Shown here piece after piece: positions 8,695-16,798 of a stretch of 64,000 bases of DNA. Origin of the DNA: Hydrogenophilales bacterium (GTDB taxonomy: Bacteria; Pseudomonadota; Gammaproteobacteria; Burkholderiales; Thiobacillaceae). Positions within the stretch are counted from its first letter, which is position 1; each line of letters starts with the position of its first letter. Both the position numbers and the translations under genes were made by a program. Location: contig JAHFRD010000001.1 of assembly GCA_023258975.1 (NCBI GenBank), positions 317,168-381,167 on the forward strand, given 5' to 3'. The notes under the pieces are model-generated. The model was not told where the DNA came from. It did not search any database and was given only the letters and a program-made list of their open reading frames with translations.

Positions 8695-9162
8695 ATGTTC
8701 ATACAACCACTACGTTACACAGCACTCTCAATTCTAATCCTGTCCATTTCATTGCTCACGGGGTGCGCAGTAAACAGAGCCACAGCCACTGTGGATCCAT
8801 CCGCAAATCTCGGCAACATCAAAACAATCCATGTCAATAAATTCGGGCCGGACAAACATGCGCTCGACACGCTGATCGCGGACAAGGCAAAAAGCATGGG
8901 ATTGACCGCCGCCACAGGTGACACCCCCGCCGCCAACACGGATGCGGTCATCACCTACATCGATAAATGGATGTGGGATATCACCATGTACATGATTGAA
9001 CTCACCATACAAGTGCGTGATCCAAAAACGGGTTTTACGCTTGCCGTCGGCAACTCATTTCACACTTCGCTCACCAGAAAATCTCCGACCGAGATGGTGG
9101 ATGAAGTTATGACCAACATATTCAAGGGGGTGTCGCAAAATGCCAAACAAGCCGCTAACTAA
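8695..9162 (+). CDS. Predicted lipoprotein of unknown function
   Basis: A 155-residue lipoprotein with lipobox LLTGC (Cys about residue 24). ATG 8695 is chosen because GAGGT at 8685-8689 is well placed before it; an ATG at 8683 would lack a site. The mature protein has NLGNIKTIHVNKFGPDKHAL early and a strand-rich centre containing TMYMIELTIQVRDPKTG, a layout seen in small outer-membrane lipoproteins that I cannot place in a named family. It overlaps the next lipoprotein by 23 bases. Base composition is more A+T-rich than the pigment genes on either side, suggesting separate acquisition. Confidence 0.72.
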   Translation: MFIQPLRYTALSILILSISLLTGCAVNRATATVDPSANLGNIKTIHVNKFGPDKHALDTLIADKAKSMGLTAATGDTPAANTDAVITYIDKWMWDITMYMIELTIQVRDPKTGFTLAVGNSFHTSLTRKSPTEMVDEVMTNIFKGVSQNAKQAAN

Positions 9163-9688
9163 GGCGACCCTGTCCTGGGCCATACTGCTTCTCATCGCCA
9201 CCGGCCTACAAGGCTGCGCAAGTCCGGCGACAGTGCAAGGCATGGTTGCTCAGGCCCAAATAATTAAAACTCAACCTTTCGCGGTCACAGTCAACGCACG
9301 AGGTGGAAGTGAAACAGGCGCAATGGATCCATCCATGATATCGGATACCGATTTCGCCAAGGCCATTGAGGAATCCATCATCAACGGCCGTGTTTTCATA
9401 AAAGTGGTTCATGGCAAAGATTCGGACTACGAACTTGGTGTCACCTTGCTGAATTTCAACAAACCCATGTTCGGCGCAAGCTTCACCATCACACTGGAAA
9501 CCGGGTGGTCGCTGACCAATACCAAAACACGTGAAATCTATTTACGAAAAAACATTAAATCAACTCACACGGCATCATTTTCAGACAGCGCAGTCGGAGT
9601 AACCAGATTTCGACTTGCATTAGAAGGTGCCGCGCGTGAGAACATCAAGAATGGATTGGAAGAAATATCACGGCTACCATTGAAGTAA
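9140..9688 (+). CDS. Predicted lipoprotein of unknown function, partner of the preceding one
   Basis: A 182-residue lipoprotein; the signal peptide ends in lipobox LQGCA (Cys about residue 26). The mature part contains SDTDFAKAIEESIINGRVF and a later strand-rich segment ETGWSLTNTKTREIYLRKNI. The overall plan (short helix, then antiparallel strands, then a C-terminal helix) resembles the first lipoprotein, so both may be members of one expanded envelope family. The start lies inside the preceding gene, so the two are translated together. I do not recognise a characterised family; a structural role at the outer membrane is inference from export alone. Confidence 0.7.
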   Translation: MPNKPLTKATLSWAILLLIATGLQGCASPATVQGMVAQAQIIKTQPFAVTVNARGGSETGAMDPSMISDTDFAKAIEESIINGRVFIKVVHGKDSDYELGVTLLNFNKPMFGASFTITLETGWSLTNTKTREIYLRKNIKSTHTASFSDSAVGVTRFRLALEGAARENIKNGLEEISRLPLK

Positions 9689-9778
9689 TCAGGATGCCGC
9701 CTGTGAATATTTTCAGATCAGACCAACCCGAATCGGCTTGATTTTTAAATTCAGCGCTGTCGCTTATTGGTGATACTC

Positions 9779-10195
9779 ATGAAAAAACTGTTTATTTCAC
9801 TTCTGACCTGCACCCTGTTATTGACCAGCGTGGCGCACGCCCGATCCACCATTCCCATCACCAATCTGGAAAACGAAGCCATAGCGGCGGCCAGCGGCAA
9901 GGTTTTGACTCTGGACGATGTCGCCAAGGCACTGCGCCAGGCCGCCGTGGTTCGCGGCTGGAGTGTCGAAGATACCGGCCCCGGCAAAGCGGTGGCCACA
10001 CTAGATGTACGTGGCAAGCACACCATCAAGGTGGATATCGACTACACGGAAAAGGCCATGTCGTTCAAATACAAGGACAGCGTCAACATGAAGTACGGCA
10101 GAAACGACGAGAGCCAGGCGGTCATCCATCCCTTCTACATCAAATGGGTACGAAACCTGTTGAGCGACGTGCGCGCTGAACTGGGTCGATTTTGA
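9779..10195 (+). CDS. Secreted small protein of unknown function
   Basis: A 138-residue protein with a clear Sec signal peptide (MKKLFISLLTCTLLLTSVAH, cleavage after AHA near residue 22). ATG 9779 begins the typical MKK; a GTG-type start at 9767 is open but would disrupt the signal peptide. The mature domain has a helix LTLDDVAKALRQAAVVRGWS followed by strands (KAVATLDVRGKHTIKVDIDY), suggesting a small periplasmic alpha/beta fold. The stop overlaps the start of the methyltransferase (TTGA 10192-10195), which ties it to the pigment cluster transcript. No named family recognised. Confidence 0.7.
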   Translation: MKKLFISLLTCTLLLTSVAHARSTIPITNLENEAIAAASGKVLTLDDVAKALRQAAVVRGWSVEDTGPGKAVATLDVRGKHTIKVDIDYTEKAMSFKYKDSVNMKYGRNDESQAVIHPFYIKWVRNLLSDVRAELGRF

Positions 10196-11274
10196 GACCC
10201 GCGTCCGAATTGGTTGAATTCCCCCCCGCCCGTCTGCGCGGACTGCCGGCACGCTTCGAAGCGCAGAAGATCGCTTTCGGGCCGGTGGTCTTCCAGTGTG
10301 TTCGGGTGGCCTGGAAGAGCGGGTTGCTGTCGCGCCTGGATCAGACCGGCGGGGCCAGCGTCGCGGAACTGGCAACGGGTGATGGCCTGTCCGAATACGC
10401 CATTTCCGTGCTGCTTGAAACGGCACTTTCCGCTGGCGTGGTGCGGCGCGAGGACGGCCGCTACAGCCTGACCCCGGTCGGCGATAACGTGCTGCACGAC
10501 GAGATGACCCAGATCAACATCAACTACGTGCATGACGTCTGCTACCAGGGACTGTTCGCGCTTGATGCCTGTCTGCGCGAGGAAAAGCCGCTGGGCCTGA
10601 AGACTCTGGGCGATTGGCCGACAGTCTATGAAGGCTTGTCCACCCTGCCGGAACCGGCCCGCGCGAGCTGGTTCAATTTCGACCACTACTACTCGGATTC
10701 GGCCTTTGCCCAGGCCTTGCCGCATGTGTTCGCGCGCAAGCCGCGCATGTTGATGGACATCGGCGCCAATACCGGAAAGTGGTCGCTGCATTGCCTGCGC
10801 CACGACCCGGAGGTGCGCCTGACCCTGCTCGACCTGCCGGTCCAGTTGGCAGAAGCGCGTGCCACCCTGGACCAGGCCGGCCTGCTGGCGCGCGCCGACC
10901 TGCATCCGATCGACATCCTCGATTTCGCCGCGCCCTTCCCGGACGGCATGGATGCGGTGTGGATGAGCCAGTTCCTCACCTGTTTCAGCGCCGAGGCAAT
11001 CAGCCACATCTTCCGTCGCGCCGCCGCCTGTCTTTCGGCGCGCGGTTCGGTCTGGGTGCTGGATACCTTCTGGGATCGCCAACGCCACGACATCGCCAGC
11101 TATTGCCTGATCAACACCTCGCCCTATTTCACGGCCATCGCCAGCGGCAACAGCAAGATGTACGAATCCAGCGCCATCGTCGCCAGCGCGGAAGCCCAGG
11201 GCCTGCGCCTGGCGGAAACGATTGATGACCTCGGCATCTGCCACTCGCTGCTGCGCTTTGAGAGGGCGGAGTGA
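10192..11274 (+). CDS. SAM-dependent O-methyltransferase (plant-type, aryl polyene tailoring)
   Basis: A 360-residue methyltransferase with an N-terminal winged-helix dimerisation domain (about residues 20-110) and a C-terminal Rossmann domain. The SAM motif is LMDIGANTGKWS (about residues 184-195), followed by LTLLDLPVQL. This is the layout of the O-methyltransferase_2 family, and methylation of an aryl hydroxyl of the polyene head group is the obvious role by context. The start is TTG 10192, overlapping the previous stop; no better ATG precedes the conserved N-terminal helix. It is followed by the third ketosynthase with a one-base overlap. Confidence 0.8.
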   Translation: MRPASELVEFPPARLRGLPARFEAQKIAFGPVVFQCVRVAWKSGLLSRLDQTGGASVAELATGDGLSEYAISVLLETALSAGVVRREDGRYSLTPVGDNVLHDEMTQININYVHDVCYQGLFALDACLREEKPLGLKTLGDWPTVYEGLSTLPEPARASWFNFDHYYSDSAFAQALPHVFARKPRMLMDIGANTGKWSLHCLRHDPEVRLTLLDLPVQLAEARATLDQAGLLARADLHPIDILDFAAPFPDGMDAVWMSQFLTCFSAEAISHIFRRAAACLSARGSVWVLDTFWDRQRHDIASYCLINTSPYFTAIASGNSKMYESSAIVASAEAQGLRLAETIDDLGICHSLLRFERAE

Positions 11275-12494
11275 TGTCCGCGCCACGCCGAGTCGCGATT
11301 ACCGGCATGGGCATCGTCAGTTGCCTGGGGAACCGTCTCGATGACGTCGCCGCCGCCCTGCGCGAGGGGCGTTCCGGCATCCGGGCCGTTCCGGAATATG
11401 CGCAACACGGACTCAAGACCCAGGTGGCCGGTGTGCCCATCGTCGATGGTCTCCCCCCCATCGAGCGGCGCCATCGCCGCTTCATGGGCGAGGTCGCGCA
11501 ACACGCCTACGCGGCGCTGCGCGCGGCCATCGAGGATGCCGGCCTGGACGAGGCGCGGGTCAGGCATCCACGCAGCGGCCTGATCGCCGGTTCCGGCGTC
11601 GGCTCGGTGTATCAACATCATCAGGCGATGGAAACCGCGCGTCTGGAAGGCGCGCACAAGGTTTCGCCGTTCGCGGTGCCACAGATCATGGGCAGCACGG
11701 TATCCGCCGTGCTGTCCACCGCCTTCGGCATCACCGGCGCCAGTTATTCCATCACCTCGGCCTGCGCCACTTCGGCGCATTGCCTGGGCCACGGCATGGA
11801 ACTGATCCAGTTGGGCAAGCAGGACATCGTCTTCGCCGGCGGCGCCGAAGAACTGAAATGGACCACGACGATCATGTTCGATGCGATGGGCGCCCTTTCC
11901 TCCGCCTTCAACGCCGATCCCACGCGCGCCTCGCGTCCCTACGACCAGGCGCGCGACGGTTTCATCATCGCCGGCGGCGCCGGCATGCTGGTGCTGGAGG
12001 AAATGGAACACGCCCGTCGCCGCGGCGCCCGCATCCACGGTGAACTGGTGGGATACGGGGCCACCTCGGACGGCCAGGACATGCTGGCGCCCTCGAAAGA
12101 GGGGGCCGCCCGCGCCATACGCCTGGCTCTGGACGGGCTGGACGCGCGGCCGGATTACATCAACACCCACGCGACTTCGACCCGCGCCGGCGATCTGGTC
12201 GAAGTGGAGGCCATGCAAGGCGTATTCGGCGTCGACCTGCCGGTGTTTTCGTCCACCAAGGGACTGACCGGCCACCCCATCGGCGCGGCGGGTGCCCACG
12301 AGGCGATCTACACCCTGCTGATGATGCGCGACGGCTTCGCCGCCGGCTGCGCCAACCTGGAACAGTCCGACCCGATTCTGGATGGCCTGCCCTTGCTGCG
12401 AACCACCACCGATCACCGGATCGATCTGGCCATGTCCAACAGCTTCGGTTTTGGTGGCACCAATGCCTGTCTGGTGTTCAGGCGAATGGAATGA
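11274..12494 (+). CDS. Beta-ketoacyl-ACP synthase, FabB-like (third ketosynthase of the cluster)
   Basis: A 406-residue ketosynthase of the FabB type: SITSACATSAHCLG (Cys about residue 161), INTHATSTRAGD (His) and STKGLTGHPIGAAG (His), ending with NSFGFGGTNACL. All catalytic residues are present. Aryl polyene systems use heterodimeric ketosynthase/chain-length-factor pairs; this copy could be the partner of the ApeO-like or ApeR-like enzyme, but an intact active site means it need not be a pure chain-length factor. ATG 11274 overlaps the methyltransferase stop. It is the last biosynthetic gene before a long inverted-repeat element that probably ends the operon. Confidence 0.83.
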   Translation: MSAPRRVAITGMGIVSCLGNRLDDVAAALREGRSGIRAVPEYAQHGLKTQVAGVPIVDGLPPIERRHRRFMGEVAQHAYAALRAAIEDAGLDEARVRHPRSGLIAGSGVGSVYQHHQAMETARLEGAHKVSPFAVPQIMGSTVSAVLSTAFGITGASYSITSACATSAHCLGHGMELIQLGKQDIVFAGGAEELKWTTTIMFDAMGALSSAFNADPTRASRPYDQARDGFIIAGGAGMLVLEEMEHARRRGARIHGELVGYGATSDGQDMLAPSKEGAARAIRLALDGLDARPDYINTHATSTRAGDLVEVEAMQGVFGVDLPVFSSTKGLTGHPIGAAGAHEAIYTLLMMRDGFAAGCANLEQSDPILDGLPLLRTTTDHRIDLAMSNSFGFGGTNACLVFRRME

Positions 12495-12505
12495 CGATGT
12501 TTTTT

Positions 12506-12626
12506 CCGTGCTTATCCGGTTAACGCACACAGGCACCCGATGTGGTGGCCCGTGATTGGCGGCGCAACGCCGTGTAGCCGCCCGTAGCGCCGGCGGCGCT
12601 TGTATGCGTTAACCGGATAAGCACGG
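12506..12626. repeat. 121-bp inverted-repeat element with 22-bp perfect arms and a flanking T-run
   Basis: The arm at 12506-12527 (CCGTGCTTATCCGGTTAACG...) is the exact reverse complement of 12605-12626, separated by 77 bases. The right arm runs into seven T residues, so transcripts from the pigment operon could end here. The loop contains GTAGCGCCGGC (12584-12594), a motif found in three other intergenic places of the window. It looks like a dispersed, non-coding element rather than a plain terminator because the loop is long and structured. Confidence 0.65.
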
Positions 12627-12655
12627 TTTTTTTCTACTTCACAGGAGTTACAAAC

Positions 12656-13096
12656 ATGAAATGGCTTTTCGCCCTTGCCGGTATCGCGTTCCTGACGATT
12701 TCCATGAACGCCGCCGCGCGCGACGAACACAAGATGTTCCCGCTCAAAGAAGCCCTGGAATCACCCACCGCCCAGGAAAAACTGAGCAAATCAATCAAGC
12801 TCTATTTCGCCGGCCAGCCGCACCCCGTGGTCATCAAGGAACTGGGCAACTGGCCCACCAACAAGAAGACCAATGCCTTCGGCAAGTCCGATGCGGAAGC
12901 CTGCAACTGGGTCTTCCTCTCCGCCATGTTGTCCTTGCAGGAACGCGCGCAAAAAGAAGGTGGCAACGCGGTCATCGACATCAAGAGCAACTACCGGAAC
13001 AACGAAACGGCCAGTGATACCGAGTACATGTGCGGGGTGGGTGCCTTTGTGGCCGGAGCTGCGTTCAAGGGAAGCGTGGTGAAACTGGCCGAATAG
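12656..13096 (+). CDS. Conserved secreted protein of unknown function
   Basis: A 146-residue protein with a signal peptide (MKWLFALAGIAFLTISMNAA, cleavage near residue 22). A strong CAGGAG site lies 9-14 bases before ATG 12656. The C-terminal half carries GGNAVIDIKSNYRNNETASD followed by TEYMCGVGAFVAGAAFKG, with two Cys (ACNW and YMCG) that could form a disulphide. The same sequence type is often annotated in databases as an excinuclease-related subunit, which I consider a misnomer given the signal peptide. It has its own leader after the inverted repeat and may be expressed independently of the pigment genes. Confidence 0.7.
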   Translation: MKWLFALAGIAFLTISMNAAARDEHKMFPLKEALESPTAQEKLSKSIKLYFAGQPHPVVIKELGNWPTNKKTNAFGKSDAEACNWVFLSAMLSLQERAQKEGGNAVIDIKSNYRNNETASDTEYMCGVGAFVAGAAFKGSVVKLAE

Positions 13097-13125
13097 TCGG
13101 TGCAATACACCACAGGCAAGTTGCC

Positions 13126-13608
13126 GTGACCACTCCCCTCGCCCACCACAATCACGGGCAAATTCGCTCCTATGCCATCGTCGCGACTCTGATCGGCTTC
13201 CTGCTCATGGTGGGCTTCGAAAACATCGGGGCCGAAACCCCCAGCAGCCAACTGCAACTCCAGTTTGCATGGACAGCGGAGCAAACCCGTGTGGTATTGG
13301 TGGGCTGGGGAGAAGCGGGACGGGCACGGGTCGTCAACGGTATCTACGCCGACACCCTGTTCCTGATCGGTTACACCAGTCTGCTTTGGCAATGGCTGCG
13401 CGCCTGGCGTCAACCACGCTGGCTGGCCTGGGGCGTGGTGCTGGCGGGCGGGCTGGATGCGCTGGAGAACGTGTTTCTGCTGGGTTTCATCCGGGGTGAA
13501 ATCGATATCGGCTACACCTTGCCGGTCAGCCTGATGGCCACGCTTAAATTCAGCCTCATCGGCGTCGCTCTCTATTACCTGGCCCGACATCGCCGCGCCG
13601 GTGGGTAG
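13126..13608 (+). CDS. Small multi-pass membrane protein of unknown function
   Basis: A 160-residue hydrophobic protein. GTG 13126 is chosen because an AGGCAAG-like site precedes it and it leaves the first membrane helix (YAIVATLIGFLLMVGFENIG) close to the N-terminus; the frame is open further upstream but overlaps the previous gene. Four membrane segments are apparent: about residues 15-33, 72-90, 98-118 and 130-152. The stretch between helices 1 and 2 (about 35-70) is polar and probably periplasmic or cytoplasmic loop. I do not recognise a family with assigned function. Confidence 0.6.
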   Translation: MTTPLAHHNHGQIRSYAIVATLIGFLLMVGFENIGAETPSSQLQLQFAWTAEQTRVVLVGWGEAGRARVVNGIYADTLFLIGYTSLLWQWLRAWRQPRWLAWGVVLAGGLDALENVFLLGFIRGEIDIGYTLPVSLMATLKFSLIGVALYYLARHRRAGG

Positions 13609-13685
13609 TGCTTTGTCGGGCTGATGAAGCCCCTACCCTTCGGTAAGGCTACGCTATGCCCAGCCTACCCACCTACAATGTCGGC

Positions 13686-14771
13686 ATGCCGCCCTCACCG
13701 TCGCACACCCCCTACGCCACGCTGACCCCCGATTGCGTGCTCGACGCCCTCGAAAGCGTCGGTCTCGTGCCGGATGGCCGCCTGCTCGCGCTCAACAGCT
13801 TCGAGAACCGCGTCTACCAGGTGGGCATGGACGATGGGCCGCCGCTGGTGGTGAAGTTCTACCGCCCGGAACGCTGGTCGACCGCCGCGATTCAGGAGGA
13901 ACACGACTTCACCCTGGCTCTGGCTGAACGCGAGTTGCCGATAGTGGCGCCGCTCCGGTTCGCGGATGACGCGACGCTGCACGAGCACGCCGGATTTCTC
14001 TTCGCGGCCTACCCTCGACGAGGCGGGCGCATGCCGGAGTTCGACGACCCGGAAACTCTGGAATGGATGGGCCGTTTCATCGGCCGTATCCATGCCGTCG
14101 GCGCTCTCGAACCCTATGTTCACCGCCCCACCCTGGACATCGCCAGCTTCGGCGAGGAGTCGCGCGATTTCATTCAGGCGGGTCGTTCGCCGGGCCGCCC
14201 CAGGAACGACATGCCCCCCTCGGGGGGGAGTTCGGGCGATTTTCCCGAACAGGGGGCACCTCACTCCTGGCTGCCGGTCGATCTGCTGCCAGCCTGGCAA
14301 AGCGTCGTGGAACAGGCGCTGGTGGGTGTGCGGCATTGCTATGCAAGAGCGGGCCAGGTAGCAAATCTCAGATTGCATGGCGACTGCCACGCCGGCAACG
14401 TGCTGTGGACGGAGGGTACACAAATGAGAGGCCCCCACTTCGTCGATTTCGACGACAGCCGCATGGGGCCGGCGGTGCAGGACTTGTGGATGCTGCTCTC
14501 CGGCGATCGCGCCACCCAGACCCGGCAGCTCTCCGACGTATTGGCCGGCTACGAGGATTTCGCGGAATTCGACCGCCGCGAACTGCATTTGATCGAAGCC
14601 TTGCGCACCCTGCGCCTGATCCACCATTCCGCCTGGCTGGCGCGGCGCTGGGACGATCCCGCCTTCCCCGCCGCCTTCCCCTGGTTCGACACGCCGCATT
14701 ACTGGCAGGAACGCATCCTCGAACTACGCGAGCAGATCGCGTTGATGGAGGAAGAGCCGCTGCATGTGTAG
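13686..14771 (+). CDS. srkA: SrkA/YihE-type stress-response Ser/Thr protein kinase with an in-frame insert
   Basis: A 361-residue aminoglycoside-phosphotransferase-fold kinase. FENRVYQVGMDDGPPLVVKF (about residues 39-58) gives the nucleotide-binding Lys; LRLHGDCHAGNVLW is the catalytic loop and HFVDFDDSRMGP the metal-binding Asp. E. coli SrkA counters programmed death under envelope stress. Between DFIQAG and LPVDLLPAW lies an unusual 28-residue, Gly/Pro/Ser-rich segment (DNA 14184-14267) absent from family members I know, encoded by a hairpin-rich repeat. ATG 13686 is preferred; ATG 13656 adds ten residues. The reading frame stays open, so the protein may still fold. Confidence 0.82.
   Translation: MPPSPSHTPYATLTPDCVLDALESVGLVPDGRLLALNSFENRVYQVGMDDGPPLVVKFYRPERWSTAAIQEEHDFTLALAERELPIVAPLRFADDATLHEHAGFLFAAYPRRGGRMPEFDDPETLEWMGRFIGRIHAVGALEPYVHRPTLDIASFGEESRDFIQAGRSPGRPRNDMPPSGGSSGDFPEQGAPHSWLPVDLLPAWQSVVEQALVGVRHCYARAGQVANLRLHGDCHAGNVLWTEGTQMRGPHFVDFDDSRMGPAVQDLWMLLSGDRATQTRQLSDVLAGYEDFAEFDRRELHLIEALRTLRLIHHSAWLARRWDDPAFPAAFPWFDTPHYWQERILELREQIALMEEEPLHV
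14184..14267 (+). repeat. Copy B of an in-frame hairpin-rich repeat inside the SrkA-like gene
   Basis: An 84-base segment encoding 28 residues without a stop. It contains two internal hairpins, CCCCCCTCGGGGGG (around 14213-14226) and TTCGGG-loop-CCCGAA (around 14232-14250). Its first 30 bases match 4306-4335 at 24 positions. The insertion point is a loop between two conserved kinase segments. Confidence 0.55.
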
Positions 14772-14793
14772 CCACACCACCCTTGGTGGCGTG

Positions 14794-14859
14794 GGAGGCT
14801 CCGCTTGCGGGCCGATAAACGCACGCCGTGGCGGTTCGGCCCGCAAGCGGAGCCTCCTG
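14794..14859. repeat. REP-like inverted repeat, 21-bp perfect arms
   Basis: GGAGGCTCCGCTTGCGGGCC at 14794-14813 plus one base is exactly reverse-complementary to 14839-14859, with a 24-base loop. It fills most of the gap between the kinase and the amidotransferase genes. The arm resembles REP families of Pseudomonas-like genomes (alternating GC-rich half-sites with a CTTGC core). It could also fold in RNA as a transcriptional attenuator, but there is no T-run after it. Confidence 0.7.
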
Positions 14860-14888
14860 CCGCGACTATGCGGCATTGAGCGAACCCC

Positions 14889-16691
14889 ATGTGCGGCATA
14901 GCCGGTGAATTTCGTTTCGATGGCGGCATACCCGAGCGCGCCACCATCGCCCGCATGGCCGACCTCCTGGCGCGGCGCGGGCCGGACGCGGCGGGGTTCT
15001 GGAGCGGCGGCGCGGTGGCTTTCGGGCATCGCCGCCTGGCGATCATCGACCTCTCCGAGCGTTCCGCGCAGCCGATGACGGATGCCGACTCCGGCCTCAC
15101 CCTGGTATTCAACGGCACGATCTACAACTACCCGGAACTGCGCGCCGAGTTGCTGGCCAAGGGCCACCGTTTCCATTCCGACGGCGATACCGAAGTCCTC
15201 CTGCGCGCCTACGCCGAATGGGGCGAAGACTGCGTGCCGCGCCTGCACGGCATGTTCGCCTTCGCCATCCACGACGCGCGCCGGCAAACCGTGTTCCTCG
15301 CGCGTGACCGTCTCGGCATCAAACCGCTCTATTACAGCCTCACCGGCAAGCGCCTGCGCTTCGCCTCCAGTGTCCAGGCCCTGCTGGCGGCGGGCGATGT
15401 CGACACCCGTTTCGACCCGGTCGCGCTGCATCACCATTTCACCCTGCACGCGGTGGTTCCGGCGCCGCGCACCGTGCTGTCCGGCATCCGCAAACTGGCG
15501 CCGGCCAGCGGCCTGCGGGTGGATGCGCGCGGCGGCGCCGTGGAGACGCCTTATTGGCTCCTCGCCGCGCGACGCCCGGCCAGCCCATTGAGCGAAGGAG
15601 AATGGACGGAAGCCATCCATGCCAGCCTCAAGCGCGCCGTGCGCAAACGTCTGGCCATCGCCGACGTGAAGGTCGGCGTGCTGCTCTCCGGCGGCCTCGA
15701 TTCCAGCCTGCTGGTGGCGCTGCTGGCGGAACAGGGGGTGAGCGATCTGATGACCTTCTCGGTCGGCTTCGAGGATCAACCGGAGGAATCCGGCCATGAG
15801 TTCGAATACTCCGACGCCGTCGCCGCGCATTACGGCACCCGCCACCACCAGTTCCGCATCGCCAACAGCGAAGTGCTGAAGCGCCTGCCGGAGGCCGTGG
15901 ACAACATGGCCGAGCCGATGGTCGGCCAGGATGCGGTCGCCTTCTACCTTCTCTCGGAACAGGTTTCCAGAACCGTCAAGGTGGTGCAGAGCGGCCAGGG
16001 CGCCGACGAAGTCTTCGGCGGTTACTACTGGTACGAGAGGATGCGGGACGATGCCGCCGGATCGCCGCTGGAGCGCTTCCGCCGCCATTATTTCGACCGC
16101 GACCACGATGAAATGCTGAACATGCTGGCGCCGGCCTGGCATGGCCCGGACCACACCGCCGCCCTGATCGAGGCGCGCCTGAACGAAACCGGCGCCGACG
16201 ACTTCCTCGACCAGGTGCTGCGCATGGACACCACCATGTTGATTACCGATGACCCGGTAAAGCGGGTGGACAACATGACCATGGCCTGGGGCCTGGAAGC
16301 GCGGGTGCCGTTCCTCGACCACGAACTGGTGGAACTGGCCGCCGGCATGCCGCCGGAACTGAAGCTCGCCTCGGGCGGAAAACATGTGCTCAAGCAAATC
16401 GCGCGCGGCCTGCTGCCCGACGCGGTGATCGACCGCAAGAAGGGCTACTTCCCCATGCCGGCGCTGAAATACGTGCGCGGCGATTTCCTTGAATTCATGC
16501 GCGACATTCTCGATTCACGCGCCTGCCGCGAGCGCGGCCTGTATCAACGCGCCTACGTGGAACGCCTGCTGGCCGAACCGGAGCGCCACCACACCCGCAT
16601 CCAGGGCAGCAAGCTATGGCATCTGGCGCTGCTGGAATATTGGTTGCAGCGGAATGTGGACTCGCGCGGTGCTCCCCGGCCAACCCATTGA
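14889..16691 (+). CDS. Asparagine synthase-family amidotransferase, N-acetylglutaminylglutamine amidotransferase type
   Basis: A 600-residue AsnB-like enzyme. MCGIAGEFRFDG gives the N-terminal Cys2 glutaminase nucleophile; FNGTIYNYPEL and the class-II GATase domain cover about residues 2-210. The synthetase domain has the PP-loop VGVLLSGGLDSSLL (about residues 259-272) and QGADEVFGGYYWY. The MCGIAGE-x-RFDG opening and length are those of the NAGGN amidotransferases that amidate N-acetylglutaminylglutamine for the osmolyte NAGGN. The usual neighbour, an N-acetylglutaminylglutamine synthetase gene, is absent on both sides; the gene stands alone between two REP-like repeats. A different peptide or glycan substrate is therefore possible. 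Confidence 0.82.
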   Translation: MCGIAGEFRFDGGIPERATIARMADLLARRGPDAAGFWSGGAVAFGHRRLAIIDLSERSAQPMTDADSGLTLVFNGTIYNYPELRAELLAKGHRFHSDGDTEVLLRAYAEWGEDCVPRLHGMFAFAIHDARRQTVFLARDRLGIKPLYYSLTGKRLRFASSVQALLAAGDVDTRFDPVALHHHFTLHAVVPAPRTVLSGIRKLAPASGLRVDARGGAVETPYWLLAARRPASPLSEGEWTEAIHASLKRAVRKRLAIADVKVGVLLSGGLDSSLLVALLAEQGVSDLMTFSVGFEDQPEESGHEFEYSDAVAAHYGTRHHQFRIANSEVLKRLPEAVDNMAEPMVGQDAVAFYLLSEQVSRTVKVVQSGQGADEVFGGYYWYERMRDDAAGSPLERFRRHYFDRDHDEMLNMLAPAWHGPDHTAALIEARLNETGADDFLDQVLRMDTTMLITDDPVKRVDNMTMAWGLEARVPFLDHELVELAAGMPPELKLASGGKHVLKQIARGLLPDAVIDRKKGYFPMPALKYVRGDFLEFMRDILDSRACRERGLYQRAYVERLLAEPERHHTRIQGSKLWHLALLEYWLQRNVDSRGAPRPTH

Positions 16692-16798
16692 TCCTGGAAA
16701 CTGCGGTTGGTCATACGCAAAACGCTCGAAAACTGCGTGGGCAAATGCATGACCGGTGATTGTTCGCTTCACCCGCAGGGTGAGTGGAAACGTCACTC

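Noticed and set aside
12506-12626. Integron attC site
   Set aside because: The arms contain TTAAC/GTTAA near each end, but neither end fits RYYYAAC or GTTRRRY, and no integrase is nearby.
12512-12730. 72-codon minus-strand reading frame across the inverted repeat
   Set aside because: It spans the repeat element and the start of the next gene and has no ribosome site; it is a by-product of the repeat composition.
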